Assembly (NCBI RefSeq): GCF_905220565.1
Contig: NC_059397.1
Location: 17,361,001-17,425,000 of the forward strand
Length of the DNA stretch: 64,000 nucleotides
Reading direction: 5' to 3'
DNA from: Melitaea cinxia
Taxonomy: Eukaryota; Arthropoda; Insecta; Lepidoptera; Nymphalidae
Shown here: positions 14,301 to 22,059 of the stretch, one piece after another
How the letters are laid out: the number at the start of each line of letters is the position of its first letter
Position numbering within the stretch: position 1 is the first letter of the stretch
Translations under genes and position numbers: made by a program
The notes under the pieces: generated by a model
What the model was told of the DNA's origin: nothing
Database searches by the model: none
The model's input: only the letters and a program-made list of their open reading frames with translations

Positions 14301-17300
14301 GGTTACCGTAGTCTATAGATGCTTGCAACACCAGAATTATTGCAAGCGCGTTGCCGACCATAACCCTGACCCTCCCCAGGAGCTCTGGTCACCTTACTCA
14401 CCACAGAAATACAACACTGCTTGAAAGCAGTGTTAATTAGCTGTGATCTTCTGTAAGGTACTGCTTTGAAATACACAGGTCGAAGACGGGCAGCGACGAC
14501 TTCGGTGCGACAAAGCCAGCCCTGCGCTCACCAACCCGCCTGCCTATCGTGGTGACTATGGGCAAAACACATGATTTCACACCATTTTTGGCGCGAACTT
14601 GTGGAGGCTTATGTCCAGCAGTGGACTGTATAAGGCAAAGTGATAATGATTCTGTAAGGTCAAGGCACTTCCCCTACTACTCGAGATTTGAGACTGTCTT
14701 GCTGTGCCCACCTTAATAAAATTGATGTTATTGTTAAATATTCAGGTTAAGTATATTAGGTATTCAATCAGCTGAAATTAATTTGGATAAAATTAAAATT
14801 CTAATTAAAAAAGCTACTTCTAAATTGATTTTGGTTTATAATAACCTATAATTTTGTTATACGTTTTCAGAAATAGCAGAGTTGACGCACAAATTTTCGT
14901 CAGTAACGTTATACAGAAATCAGACGGTCCGGTACGCGGCCAGAATGCACGCAATCATTGCCTGCCAGATGGAATTTCAACTCTACCCCATGGACATACA
15001 GTCTTGCCCTATTTACATCGAGAGCTGTTAGTATTTCGTTTAACCAATTAAGTAAAGTCGTGGAATCCACTTAATAGTTTTGTGTCACGTGTGTTTTGTA
15101 AATACGGACTGTTTTTTTAAGGATTGAAAATTATTTAATAAAAAATATTTATTTAAAATTTGTTTTAAGGATTGAAAATTCTGGGAAATCGTTGTTTATG
15201 GCATTTATAGTTTTAGTTTTTAATGAATTTATTTCAGGCACACGTTTATTTAGACGTTTTATGGTACAATGGTAATAACATATCCAAATAATCATTTATC
15301 TTATTTTGTTCTGCTTAAATTCTTAAGTTTTTCACTACGAATGGCTTAAAATAATTTACCAACTAATGAAAGCAATAATAATTTTACCTGTTTTGCTACT
15401 GACCAAGTCAATTTTGCTAGAAAAGAAAATAAATATTCGAGTCCGGTGTGACGCCGTACTTAAAATACACATTAAATTTACACTTTTGATGGAAAGTTTA
15501 ATCTTTCTAAAAAGATTAATAACTAAAAAATAACATAAAAATGTATCCCACAGTCTCATATAGCAATCAAAAAGTGAGATTTAAATGGAGCGACGCCGGT
15601 GTCACTATCAATCCTGAACTGAAATTGCTGCAATATCACATTGGCGAGCCATTGCGTTTGGAAGAGACTAATGGCTACATGATCGATAAGGATGGTTAGT
15701 GATGTTTTTCTATTTAAAATGTATATATTTTTTAAATAACGCGATATTACTTTTGGAAATTATTAGTTTATGTGTTGTCTTATTATTATTTTCGAGTTAT
15801 AAAATTTCTTTCCCGAATATCACCATCATCATAATCATCATTTCAGCCTATTACAGTCCACTGCTGGACATAAGGCTCCACAAACTCGCGTAAAAAATGG
15901 CGTGAACTCATGTGTTTTGGCTGACTTTGACACACCGAAGACGTTGTTGCCCGTCTTCAGCCTGTATTTCAAAGCCAGCTGTTGGGTGGTAATCCCGCCA
16001 TCGGTCGGCTTTTTAAGTTCCAAGGTGGTCGTGGAACTGTGTTATCCCTTAGTCGCCCATTACGACACCCACACGAAGAGAGGGGGTGGTTATATTCTTA
16101 CTGCCGTAGCCACACAGCATCCCGAATATAAATAAATAAAATTAAAATATGTTATAAAAATTCAATTGTGATTGCAAAAAAAAATACTAATGTACGTTAT
16201 CAAACAAAAAGAAATTAAAATAATGTTCCAAGTTAATACATTAGAACAACTAACACGTGGTTCAATAAGTCCCGAGACTAAATACTAAAAAAAGGTCTTT
16301 AACATACACAAAACACATAGTCTCCTCCAAGAGCGATACAGTCCCTCCAACGCTTTTCTAACTTTTCTATCCCATGTGTGTAGAACGATTTGTCTTTGGC
16401 TTCAAAATAAGCCTCCGTTGCTGCGATAACTTCACTATTTGAGTCAAATTTCTTACCCTGAAACATTTTTTTGAGGTCTGCAAACAGCCAGTAATCGCTG
16501 GGGGCCAAGTCTGACGAATAAGGGGGATGACGAAGCAATTCGAAGCCCAATTCGTTAATTTTGGCCATCGTTCTCACGAACTTGTGACAAGGCGCGTTGT
16601 CCTGGTAAAACACCACTTTCTTTTTGTTCATGTGAGGCCGTTTATCCGCAATTTCGTACTTCAATCGCTCCAATAAGCACATGTAATAGTCACTATTTAT
16701 ATTTTGCCCCTTTTCAAGGTAGTCGATGAAAAGTATTCCATGCGCATCCCAAAATATAGACGCCATAATCTTACCGGCCGATTTCTGAGTCTTTGGACGC
16801 TTCGGGCGGCTTTCACCAGCCGTTCTCCACTCCGCTGCCTGCTGATTGGATTCCGGAGTGAAATGGTATATCCAGGTTTCATCCATTGTTACATACCGAC
16901 GTAAAAAATCCTTTTTATTATGATTCATCAGCGCCAAACATCGCTCTGAATCATTGATACGTTGTTCCTTTTGATTAGTTGTAAGCAAACGCGGCACCCA
17001 CTTAGAAAAAAGCTTTTTCATGGCCAATTTTTTATGTAAAATAGTGAAAACACTACCAGCTGAAATCTTCACTATCTCGGCTATCTCTCGCACTTTTACC
17101 TTCCGATCTTCCAATATGATTTTGAGGACTTGGTTAATATTTTGTTGAGTCACTGCTTCATTTGGACGACCTGAGCGTTCCCCATCATTGGTGTCCATGC
17201 GACCGCGTTTGAAGTCGGCATACCACCACAAATGGTTGGTTTAGAGGGAGCTGAACCTGCATAACATTTTATAAGCCATTGCTGTGCTTCAACGGTATTT

Positions 17301-19955
17301 TTTCCCATTAAAAAACAATGTTTTATCAACACGCGAAACTCGTTTTTTTCCATTGTATCGAAATTACAACCGTAGCGTCACTTAAATGTTTCAAAATCAA
17401 TAATTTTATTGTTCCATTTTTACAAATTTGACACATATTCTTGTATTAATAGCCAGTACTTTTTAAAAATCAAAAGAGTTTTTAATATATGCGCCATTTC
17501 CAGGTTAGTCTCGGGACTTATTGAACGATCTAGTATACTTTTACTACCCAATCATATTGTGATAGGTTTAATAGGCTTAAAAACGTACGTTCTAATTTCA
17601 GGAAACTACTCCAGACTGGTGGTGTACTTCAGATTCGAGCGACAAATCGGTCATCACCTCATCCAGACCTTTGCTCCATCTTCTCTTGTGGTCATGTTGT
17701 CCTGGTTTAGTTTTTGGCTGGATTTGGACGCTATTCCTGGCCGAGTCACGTTGCTGGTTACTTGTATGCTAACGCTTGTGACCATGTTCACAGGACTCAG
17801 AGCTGACATACCACCAGTAGCTTATGTTAAGGTAAACACGGTTTTATAAGTTTTAATTAAATTTAATATTTTTATGGACCCTTCATATTTTATTATTGTC
17901 ACTAATTTTAATTCACGTCTAACATAATTACTCAATTTCTTACATCAATTAACATGTTTGTCAACTACTACTAGTTGACCCGGTAAACTTTGAATCACTA
18001 TATTTGTTTTTTTATTAATAGGTTGACTTTTTTAGTACAACATACATACAAACTTTGTCTCGACAAAAACGAATACAACAAATAACTAAAATATATATAA
18101 CTAATATAGCCACAAATCAAAGCAATTACAAAGTATAATGTTATCCTTCAATGGTTTAACTGATTTAAACTATAAATCTATCATATTATAACAATTTACC
18201 AATTTGAAAACTTACAATCATTATATTTTGTTATGCTATACAAAAAGTTAAATTTTAACATGATAAGAATTTATATAAAAGCGTTCAACGTTAATACGAA
18301 ACGAAAATAATGACAGCTTAATGTTTCCTAAAACAACAGATTGCTCGAGTGATCAAATGTTTTAGGCTCTCGATCTTTGGATGGCTGGTTGTATGATGTT
18401 TGTATTCGCCGCCCTTGGAGAGTTTGTAGTTGTTAAAGTACTGGACAAACAGTACCAGATGAACAAGTCTAAAGCTCAAGAATCAATGCCGAGAATAATA
18501 CCAGTGGTAATGTTATAGAAGATATCTAACTGTAATTGTATCTTTTTTTCCACTTCTGTTTACTTCAAGTATCAATTCAATATGCCAATCAATTATTATG
18601 GAATTTAAATTAAATTTTGACTAACAGATAATCTTGTAAATTTGATTTATTTTGTATGTCTCAGTACTTAATCTATATATCTCGTCTTCACCAGAAAAAA
18701 GCAGATTGATGAGATGTGTATTTTATTTCTGACTACTAATATATTATCAAAGGAATTTAAAAAACTACATTTCATCTAGACAAAATGATGGAATCAATAA
18801 AGTATTGCAATGAATTAAATGTTTTACATTTGAAAAATTACATTGCAATCAGCGTTTCAATGGTGAGAAAGGTTCCTGTGGTACTGTCGCCGCATGGGAG
18901 GGCAGTGGCGTGAGGTGTAGGAAGGTGGATCTGACTTCTCCCGCGTCCCCTCCTGCGTCGACACCCGCGGTGCATGCTACCCCGGGCGCCCCCACGCATC
19001 TAGTTAGCGTTGAACGGAGGCAAAGCATATTACAGGTAAGACGAAATTGTCTATAAATTGTTATTTAATAACTTCCTAGATCATAGTAAAGTGAATTGTA
19101 GGTATAAAGTAAATATTCTTGTTTGCAAACAATATTTCTATATATACTAAAACTATATAACTCCTTCTATTTAATACAATACACAGTACCACAGTATAAT
19201 TTTATCATAGATGGAACTTTTATTTCATTAGCCATCTATAAATGACAATAACTGCAATTCAACTAAATTAATAGTCAGATAAAATGTTTGTTAAATTTTG
19301 ACTTTTACTATAATTATCGACGTATCTACCGGCTCGTCACACACGTGACAGGCAAGAGTGGCCTCCCTACCCGCAAGCTGATGCAGGTGCTTACCGAAGC
19401 AACCATGTCCGGTATATCCTGTATCAGTCTAAAGAGCAGCATCCTGTACCACCTTTTGATCCAGCGATGAAGATGAGGACATATGACATCCACCTTCGCT
19501 ATGCCTGCCGCTGGCGACCCCAGATCCTCCATCCACCAATCGAGTAGGGCTCTCTGAACCTGAACCTGAACCTACGTATTCGGTCCACTCTCAGAACTTG
19601 TCTAGATCTCGGAGGCTCTACCGGTACCAGTACACTTCCGCAAGCACCTGCATCTGGAGTTACCAGGGCGGATTGCTCACGAGAAGTCTCACCGCCGTCC
19701 ATGACACCGTACGGTACCCTCGTATGTTATTTCGTAAGCCACATACATAGTCCATTAAGTTTCGTTCAATATTGTAATAATTTTTCTATACTGTCTGTGT
19801 TCCAGGTTGCTTGGTTAGACGCTGATACGGGACAAGAAAGAGTGCTATGGCGTGAAATTGACAAGCTGTCTAGGGTTGTGTTCCCAGCATTATTCCTCCT
19901 CTTCGTCACGATGTACTGGCCAGTCCTATTGCTGAAGACCAAGACTTCTTCATAA
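2225..19955 (+). CDS. Cys-loop ligand-gated chloride channel subunit (5' end outside window)
   Basis: Pentameric ligand-gated ion channel subunit of the plasma membrane. Exons: 2225-2301, 8932-9031, 10147-10301, 14871-15026, 15554-15694, 17602-17831, 18366-18506, 18853-19035, 19548-19721 (start uncertain), 19806-19955. All introns are GT-AG and the phases fit throughout, giving about 501 codons plus stop without the N-terminus. Visible features are VVDVNSINVEDMDF and LWHPDPYFLN of the ligand-binding domain, a Cys-loop with exactly 13 residues between cysteines, M1 with WFSFWLDLDAIPGR, M2 with VTLLVTCMLTLVTMF, M3 with LDLWMAGCMMFVFAALGEF, a Pro/Ser-rich cytoplasmic loop, and a terminal M4. An Arg at M2 0' after Pro-Gly, in place of the usual Pro-Ala-Arg, argues for anion selectivity. 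Among insect subunits it most resembles the orphan chloride-channel group (Drosophila CG12344 or pHCl-like) rather than Rdl, GluCl or HisCl; this placement is from memory and tentative. Confidence 0.85.
2565..2812 (+). repeat. Family C SINE copy
   Basis: Contains the family core: CTCCCCACCGTGCCTCGGAG, GTCCCGGTTGTTATCATG, GCATTGGAGCAGCGTGGTG and AGTGGGATATTACAGGCTGA. It is a nearly full body that lacks the tRNA-like head seen at 34610. Other copies are at 13080, 34610, 46412, 48820 (minus), 51752 and 54010. Confidence 0.75.
2929..3526 (+). mobile_element. Family E element, complete with 10-bp terminal inverted repeats
   Basis: Starts with AACCGACTTC and ends with GAAGTCGGTT, perfect inverted 10-mers. 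The body is a degenerate dimer: GTAATACAACGTAGATCGAC and, about 300 bp later, GTATAATACAACGTAGGTCG, each followed by similar sequence. It is flanked on the left by TGTTTGCTCGCAAAC. It has no coding capacity, so it is presumably a non-autonomous DNA element. The short open frame at 3368-3556 is not a gene. Confidence 0.7.
4235..4312 (-). repeat. Family E end fragment with (TA)n tract
   Basis: AACCAACTTCAAAAAAAGGA and GGAGGTTACTCAATTCGG match the GAAGTCGG-side end of family E, and an alternating TA run follows at about 4292-4308. The same order (end, then TA run) occurs at 35116 and 63308. Confidence 0.5.
4551..4840 (+). repeat. Family G dispersed repeat
   Basis: Shares AACAAAGTCGCTT, TATGCTTAAATCTTTAAAAC, AACGGATTTT and TTTCTATTGTGATGTCGTAA with copies at 31245-31530 and, inverted, 50185-50305. 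It is non-coding; the class is unknown to me. Confidence 0.55.
5265..5690 (-). repeat. Family E copy, one end missing
   Basis: From GTATGTTCGGGGATAACTTC through GATCCTAGAGAAATCGAGG to ATTGAAGTCAATTTTT and CCTGCAAACACAATTA. It is in reverse orientation relative to the 2929 copy and lacks the GGAGGAGG end. Confidence 0.6.
6228..6365 (+). repeat. Dispersed retroelement 3'-end-like repeat
   Basis: AAAATCGTTGGAGCCGTTTC and ACAAGAATTGCTCGTTTAAT around a (TA)n tract recur at 49975-50145. The (TA)n lies at the same internal position in both copies, so this is a true repeat family. Confidence 0.55.
6785..7345 (+). repeat. Older repeat interrupted by a family H element (about 6858-7175)
   Basis: The outer repeat starts at ACTAGCTGTGCCGCGACTTA and resumes after 7180 with GTAGCCTAAGTTACTTC, CCAGCTGTTTCAGAGATTA and a GGTATATGTACCGTGTAT end. 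Between them is family H: GACCGATTCTCGTGAAATTT, GTATGCATATCGGGTAGGTC and the end ACAACGTTTGCGGGGTCAGC followed by TAGT. This family H copy contains its core twice. A second copy is at 54990-55195. Elements ending in CTAG recall Helitron ends, but that is only a suggestion. Confidence 0.5.
8200..8565 (+). repeat. Retroelement-tail repeats, including a family J copy (about 8430-8565)
   Basis: Family J: GTGTAACTGCGCAGTTTC, TTTTAATTTGTAAAATGACC, GAAAGTGCT and a TTTGAAT-type tail, repeated at 62335-62510, where it ends in TTTTGATTTTGATTTTGA. This is likely the 3' UTR of a non-LTR element. Confidence 0.5.
8932..9031 (+). CDS. Channel exon 2 of those visible
   Basis: Bounded by TTTCAG and GTATTC. 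It enters in phase 1 and leaves in phase 2 (2+96+2 bases). It encodes MRPPSRKGQPVVVEFSIYVV and then DVNSINVEDMDF. The G-x-P-V-x-V, I-Y-V-x-D and MDF motifs are the beta1-beta2 region of anionic Cys-loop receptors. Confidence 0.85.
10147..10301 (+). CDS. Channel exon 3 of those visible
   Basis: Bounded by ATTGCAG and GTAAAA, 1+153+1 bases. Encodes VDMFIRQTWRESRLQLPE, an acidic linker (DIFEEGDD), then LPPEFFDNLWHPDPYFLN. The R-Q-x-W and W-x-P-D-x-Y-F motifs are hallmarks of the family's ligand-binding domain. Confidence 0.9.
10469..12070 (+). mobile_element. 5'-truncated RTE-type non-LTR retrotransposon
   Basis: GC-rich block in an AT-rich intron, starting abruptly after TAATAAATC and ending just after the ORF stop in a short (GTGA)n tract. 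The tail microsatellite is typical of RTE-clade elements. Its last ~50 bp (11998-12050) are nearly identical to the 3' end of the family A SINE-like repeats in this window. It is inserted in intron 3 in the same direction as the channel gene. The endonuclease domain is missing, so this copy could not move by itself. Confidence 0.85.
10471..12048 (+). CDS. Reverse transcriptase ORF of the RTE element (5' truncated, otherwise open)
   Basis: Open from the truncation point to TGA, about 525 residues with no stop or frameshift seen. Reading from TTG at 10519, RT motifs appear in order: LKNGRAPGDDG (motif 1-2 region), KNYRPISLLSHVYKLFSR, AFVDYEKAFDSV with the first catalytic Asp, RRGVRQGDVISPKLF, and LRFADDIVIFAE with the FADD catalytic pair. 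A C-terminal RRxxEWRP/GRPPARW region follows and ends in WRELGEAYVQQWTAIG. The apurinic endonuclease that normally precedes RT is absent. There is no authentic ATG; the true ORF began in lost upstream sequence. The intact frame suggests a young insertion. Confidence 0.85.
   Translation, partial: SARKPATWDTEDPRAPLLRHYSECIPDFEEDEIGAALGQLKNGRAPGDDGVTTELLKAAGRPVLKALARLFNAVIHRGTTPEAWSRSVVVLFFKRGDKSLLKNYRPISLLSHVYKLFSRVVTNRLARRLDEFQPPEQAGFRNGYSTVDHIHTVRQIIQKTEEYNQPLCMAFVDYEKAFDSVETWAVLDSLQRCHIDWRYIEVLKSMYDAATMTVHVNDQRTRPISLRRGVRQGDVISPKLFTTALEDVFKTLDWEERGINVNGEFISHLRFADDIVIFAETLDELGQILAGLNESSRRVGLCMNLDKTKVMFNNQVIPIPVSVDGTLLEVVQDYIYLGHTIQLGRNNFEKEADRRIRLGWAAFGRLRRVFTSKIPQCLKTKVFEQCVLPVLTYGAETWTLTKGLVHKFKVAQRAMERAMLGVSLKDRIRNETIRERTKVTDIAHRISKLKWQWAGHLCRRTDGRWSRRVLEWRPRLGKRSVGRPPARWTDDLRKIAGVGWMRIAEDRDVWRELGEAYVQQWTAIG
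12071..13079. other. Intron 3, AT-rich, no gene seen
   Basis: Only low-complexity AT-rich sequence; no exon with acceptable splice sites and no repeat recognised. Confidence 0.5.
13080..13345 (+). repeat. Family C SINE copy carrying an inserted perfect hairpin
   Basis: Starts with TTCCGGTCTGGTTTTCTGTC and keeps the core TATCCGCCAACACGC, GGAGCAGCGTGGTGGA and CCAGCAGTGGGATATTACAG. Between the CTCCTACA and CCCAGCAG blocks a 19-bp perfect inverted repeat (13269-13287 and 13292-13310, loop CTCT) replaces the usual short GGGGAAAGAGGCCTATG segment. Confidence 0.75.
14250..14725 (-). repeat. Family B SINE-like copy, split by a family A insertion
   Basis: 14250-14459 reads CACCTGATGGTAAGCGGTTA, GCAAGCGCGTTGCCGACC, CAGGAGCTCTGGTCACCTTA; 14661-14725 continues with the rest of the element (CAAGGCACTTCCCC, GCTGTGCCCACCTTA). 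The reference copy in plus orientation is 60828-61115. Confidence 0.75.
14460..14649 (+). mobile_element. Family A SINE-like insertion with 11-bp target-site duplication
   Basis: A 5'-truncated family A copy running from TGCTTTGAAATACACAGG to AGTGGACTGTATAAGGCAAA plus GTGATAATGA. It is flanked by TTCTGTAAGGT at 14449-14459 and again at 14650-14660. Removal of the insert plus one duplicate restores the family B sequence. Confidence 0.85.
14871..15026 (+). CDS. Channel exon 4 of those visible, with the Cys-loop
   Basis: Bounded by GTTTTCAG and GTTAGT, 2+153+1 bases. Encodes IAELTHKFSSVTLYRNQTVR, then YAARMHAIIACQMEFQLYPM, then DIQSCPIYIES. The disulfide loop is CQMEFQLYPMDIQSC with 13 residues between cysteines and the conserved F-x-L-Y-P-M-D core. 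The NQT sequon before beta6 may be glycosylated. Confidence 0.92.
15554..15694 (+). CDS. Channel exon 5 of those visible
   Basis: Bounded by CCCACAG and GTTAGT. Encodes FSYSNQKVRFKWSDAGVTIN and then PELKLLQYHIGEPLRLEETN and GYMIDKD. The K/R-F-x-W and aromatic/acid pattern match loop B to loop C of anionic receptors. Note the lack of a second disulfide pair in loop C, unlike glycine, GluCl or HisCl subunits. Confidence 0.88.
15821..16130 (-). repeat. Family A SINE-like copy (intron 5)
   Basis: Begins with the ATC microsatellite tail, then CAGTCCACTGCTGGACATA, GGCGTGAACTCATGTGTTTT, CCGCCATCGGTCGGCTTTTT and AGAGGGGGTGGTTATATTCT, ending at GCCGTAGCCACACAGC. About 45 bp of the CACGCTGGGCAGGCGGGTT block is deleted. 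Confidence 0.75.
16253..17533 (-). mobile_element. Mariner (Tc1/mariner) element, full length, TA-flanked
   Basis: Inverted terminal repeats TTCAATAAGTCCCGAGAC (16261-16278) and its complement (ending at 17525), each lying 8 bp inside a flanking TA dinucleotide (16251-16252 and 17534-17535). The length of 1281 bp is typical of mariner. It is inserted in intron 5 of the channel gene, antisense to it. Confidence 0.88.
16299..17353 (-). pseudogene. Mariner transposase with one frameshift
   Basis: Cut-and-paste transposase. The N-terminal frame opens with MEKNEFRVLIKHCFLMGKN at 17353 and runs to about 17230 (QQWLIKCYAGSAPSKPT). The main frame then continues from about 17231 to the stop at 16299, so one small frameshift separates the first helix-turn-helix from the rest. 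Catalytic triad residues are visible: TMDETWIYHFTPES, FYQDNAPCH and LAPSDYWLF, consistent with the D,D34D signature of mariner. The WVPRLLT linker motif is also present. Length is close to the normal ~345 residues. The main frame has no ATG of its own at the shift. The lesion makes this copy probably inactive. Confidence 0.88.
17602..17831 (+). CDS. Channel exon 6 of those visible: loop C to M2
   Basis: Bounded by ATTTCAG and GTAAAC, 2+228 bases, leaving in phase 0. NYSRLVVYFRFERQIGHHLI leads into M1 (QTFAPSSLVVMLSWFSFWLD), then DAIPGRVTLLVTCMLTLVTM of M2 and FTGLRADIPPVAYVK. F-x-R-x-G-H-H/Y is the conserved pre-M1 signature. The M2 filter is Pro-Gly-Arg rather than Pro-Ala-Arg. Confidence 0.93.
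18366..18506 (+). CDS. Channel exon 7 of those visible: M3 and start of cytoplasmic loop
   Basis: Bounded by TTTTAG and GTAATG, 47 codons in phase 0. ALDLWMAGCMMFVFAALGEF and VVVKVLD form M3, followed by KQYQMNKSKAQESMPRIIPV entering the M3-M4 loop. Confidence 0.92.
18853..19035 (+). CDS. Channel exon 8 of those visible: cytoplasmic M3-M4 loop
   Basis: Bounded by CAATCAG and GTAAGA, 61 codons in phase 0 with GC-rich coding composition. Starts RFNGEKGSCGTVAAWEG and becomes Pro/Ser/Thr-rich (LTSPASPPASTPAVHATPGA), ending VERRQSILQ. An RRQSI sequence resembles a basophilic kinase site; this is an inference only. It could be alternatively spliced, because the flanking exons share phase 0. Confidence 0.85.
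19548..19721 (+). CDS. Channel exon 9: M3-M4 loop, 5' boundary uncertain
   Basis: The 3' end is well supported: CTC followed by GTATGT, an 84-bp intron, then TTCCAG before the last exon, all in phase 0. The frame reads GSLNLNLNLRIRSTLRTCLD, then Ser/Thr/Pro-rich sequence to PPSMTPYGTL. In the same frame the sequence upstream is also open back to about 19313 (WPPYPQADAGAYRSNH...RWRPQILHPPIE) except for TAG at 19545-19547. I place the acceptor at that TAG (CGAGTAG), but its pyrimidine tract is weak. A longer exon starting at about 19359 with an in-frame stop is the alternative. Confidence 0.5.
19806..19955 (+). CDS. Channel last exon: M4 and stop
   Basis: Acceptor TTCCAG; VAWLDADTGQERVLWREIDK then LSRVVFPALFLLFVTMYWPV as M4, LLLKTKTSS and TAA. 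The W-R-E-I-D-K-x-S-R-x-x-F-P pre-M4 motif is characteristic of insect chloride-channel subunits. It ends a few residues past M4, as usual for the family. Confidence 0.93.
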   Translation, partial: VAWLDADTGQERVLWREIDKLSRVVFPALFLLFVTMYWPVLLLKTKTSS

Positions 19956-20400
19956 CATTACGTCCCAGATTATAAGGGAGTCAGATGGTGGCATGATTAA
20001 AACATTTTCGTTGTGTTTTAGATAGAAATAAGAAAATTACGTGATAACTAAGAATTACAAGTAATTTTTAGATTATTTTAGAATTAGAGTACTCGTAAAT
20101 TTATCATTTTTAGTTTTAAATTTAATTTCATAGTAGTACAAATATAAAAAAATATATGTTCGTAAACGATTTATAATAAAGTTTTAAACGATTCGAATTC
20201 CGTTTTGCAGTAGAAAATAATGTACAAAAAAATATATATATCATAATATATATATATATAGGTATCGTAAATTTATTTAATTTTTTATATTTATTTGGTA
20301 CTAAGACCAAAACACGTTGAAATCTATAGATCATGAAATGCTTCTAAGTAATAATTTCCCTTTATTCTTTAATTAATAAACAAATAATAACATTATCAAT
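19956..20400 (+). other. Probable 3' UTR of the channel gene
   Basis: AT-rich sequence after the stop with candidate AATAAA signals at about 20175-20180 and 20375-20380. The cleavage site cannot be fixed from sequence alone. Confidence 0.35.
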
Positions 20401-20798
20401 TCTCAAGAAATAATCAAATATTCCATCCATGAATTTAAATTTAATATAACTAAGGTTATCAAACTTTTATTAACAGTTATTCAATAATCACATTTTAGTT
20501 TAAAATTATGCGGCAAAGTTGTCACGATTGCCTTAAGTTTAAGTAATTTTATTTAATACTACAATACTTACTTTTACCCCCTACACTCATTTATTACTTA
20601 AAATCAAGGTTCTTAATAAATAAAGTAAATCAAAGAAACAGAGAAGATACAAACAATATACCAAATAAAAACATATCGATACATCTACAAATCGGTTACA
20701 ATCGACTCATTATTAACATAAATCGAGTTTTATGAACTTTTTTATGTATATTAAATCCCTAGTGCAGACGAGCTTTTATATTCATCGACAATAATTTT

Positions 20799-20895
20799 GT
20801 AGTGACTATGGGCAAAACACATGAGTTCACGCCATTTTTGGCGCGAACTTGTGGAGGCGTATGTCAAGTGGACTGCGATAGGCTGAAGCGATGAA
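20799..20895 (+). repeat. Family A SINE-like 3' fragment
   Basis: GTGACTATGGGCAAAACACA, GAGTTCACGCCATTTTTGGC and GTGGACTGCGATAGGCTGAA. 5'-truncated. Confidence 0.7.
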
Positions 20896-22059
20896 TCTTC
20901 TGCCCGCTAATTTCTAATGCTTAGAAATATTTTGAATGAAGGAAATGAATGAAGGAATTGAATCAGAAAACCAAGTATTATTATTTAGAAACATTCACAC
21001 ACAAACAAACTAATGATCAAATTACAAAAGTGATTTATTAAGTTAAGATATTTCTAATAGTATACGACGACTAAAAAAAAATCTTCAGACCCTTAGATAG
21101 AAGACACAAAATGATTAAGTACACCTAAAACATTATTTAAATCAAATACAAAATGTTAAGTCAAGAAATGGTATGACTGAAAATAAATTATATACAAAAA
21201 GACAGAGCTGAAAAGCCACGTGTGTGCTTAAAAAGGGATTCGCTTCATTGATTTGAGACCAATATTCGTATATACATAACACCATTCTATAATAATATAT
21301 TATTTTGACGATTTAGAGACAGCCGCTTATATGAATAGCACGCTTTTACCCTTTTGATGGGACTATAAATGTATTTATATTATGCTCGTTTTAACGCAGC
21401 CTGTACTTTAATTATATATATATTATAATCTGCCTTATATACATTAAAATATAAGACAGATTTTTATATTGTTCTGTAAATTTTGGGGTACACACAAGAT
21501 CACTTACTTTGTTGCTTTTTTGAAAAAAACCAAAAAATTATAGACATCACAAAAGCAAGGCTAGTAATGAAATTAATAAGGTCCATTTCATGCCTTATTT
21601 TATTTAGAAAATAGTCTTAAAATATAATTGTATATATTCTAATAAAATGACATGTGATAGTGTTTTTTTTTTTTGGATATACATATATATAATATCAAAG
21701 TTAAATTATATTTACAAATATTATTAATGAATAAAAAGTGCTAGCTTTGACGCTTAAGTGAGTAATTTTAAGTTACCTATTATTATTAATAATTTTTACA
21801 AATGTAAGATAAACGCACAATGCTTAATAAATTGTTTGTTGAACTTTATTTAAGTGGAAATAGTTGTAGTAGATATAATTACAAGTAATATTTTAATGCG
21901 AATATTTTATAAATTAGAATAAATTTAGACATTCTGTTATATGATTTTCGTATAATTTGTGATATTGTTTCTATGTAAAATTGTATTAATTCGGAAATGT
22001 GAATCGATAATATTAATTAAAATGATAATGATGAATTCTAAGTTTTAAGCTTTTGACTA
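20896..22059. other. AT-rich, no gene seen
   Basis: No coding stretch or dispersed repeat identified. A 14-bp inverted repeat (AATCTGCCTTATAT and its near complement, one mismatch) lies at about 21427-21462. Confidence 0.45.
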
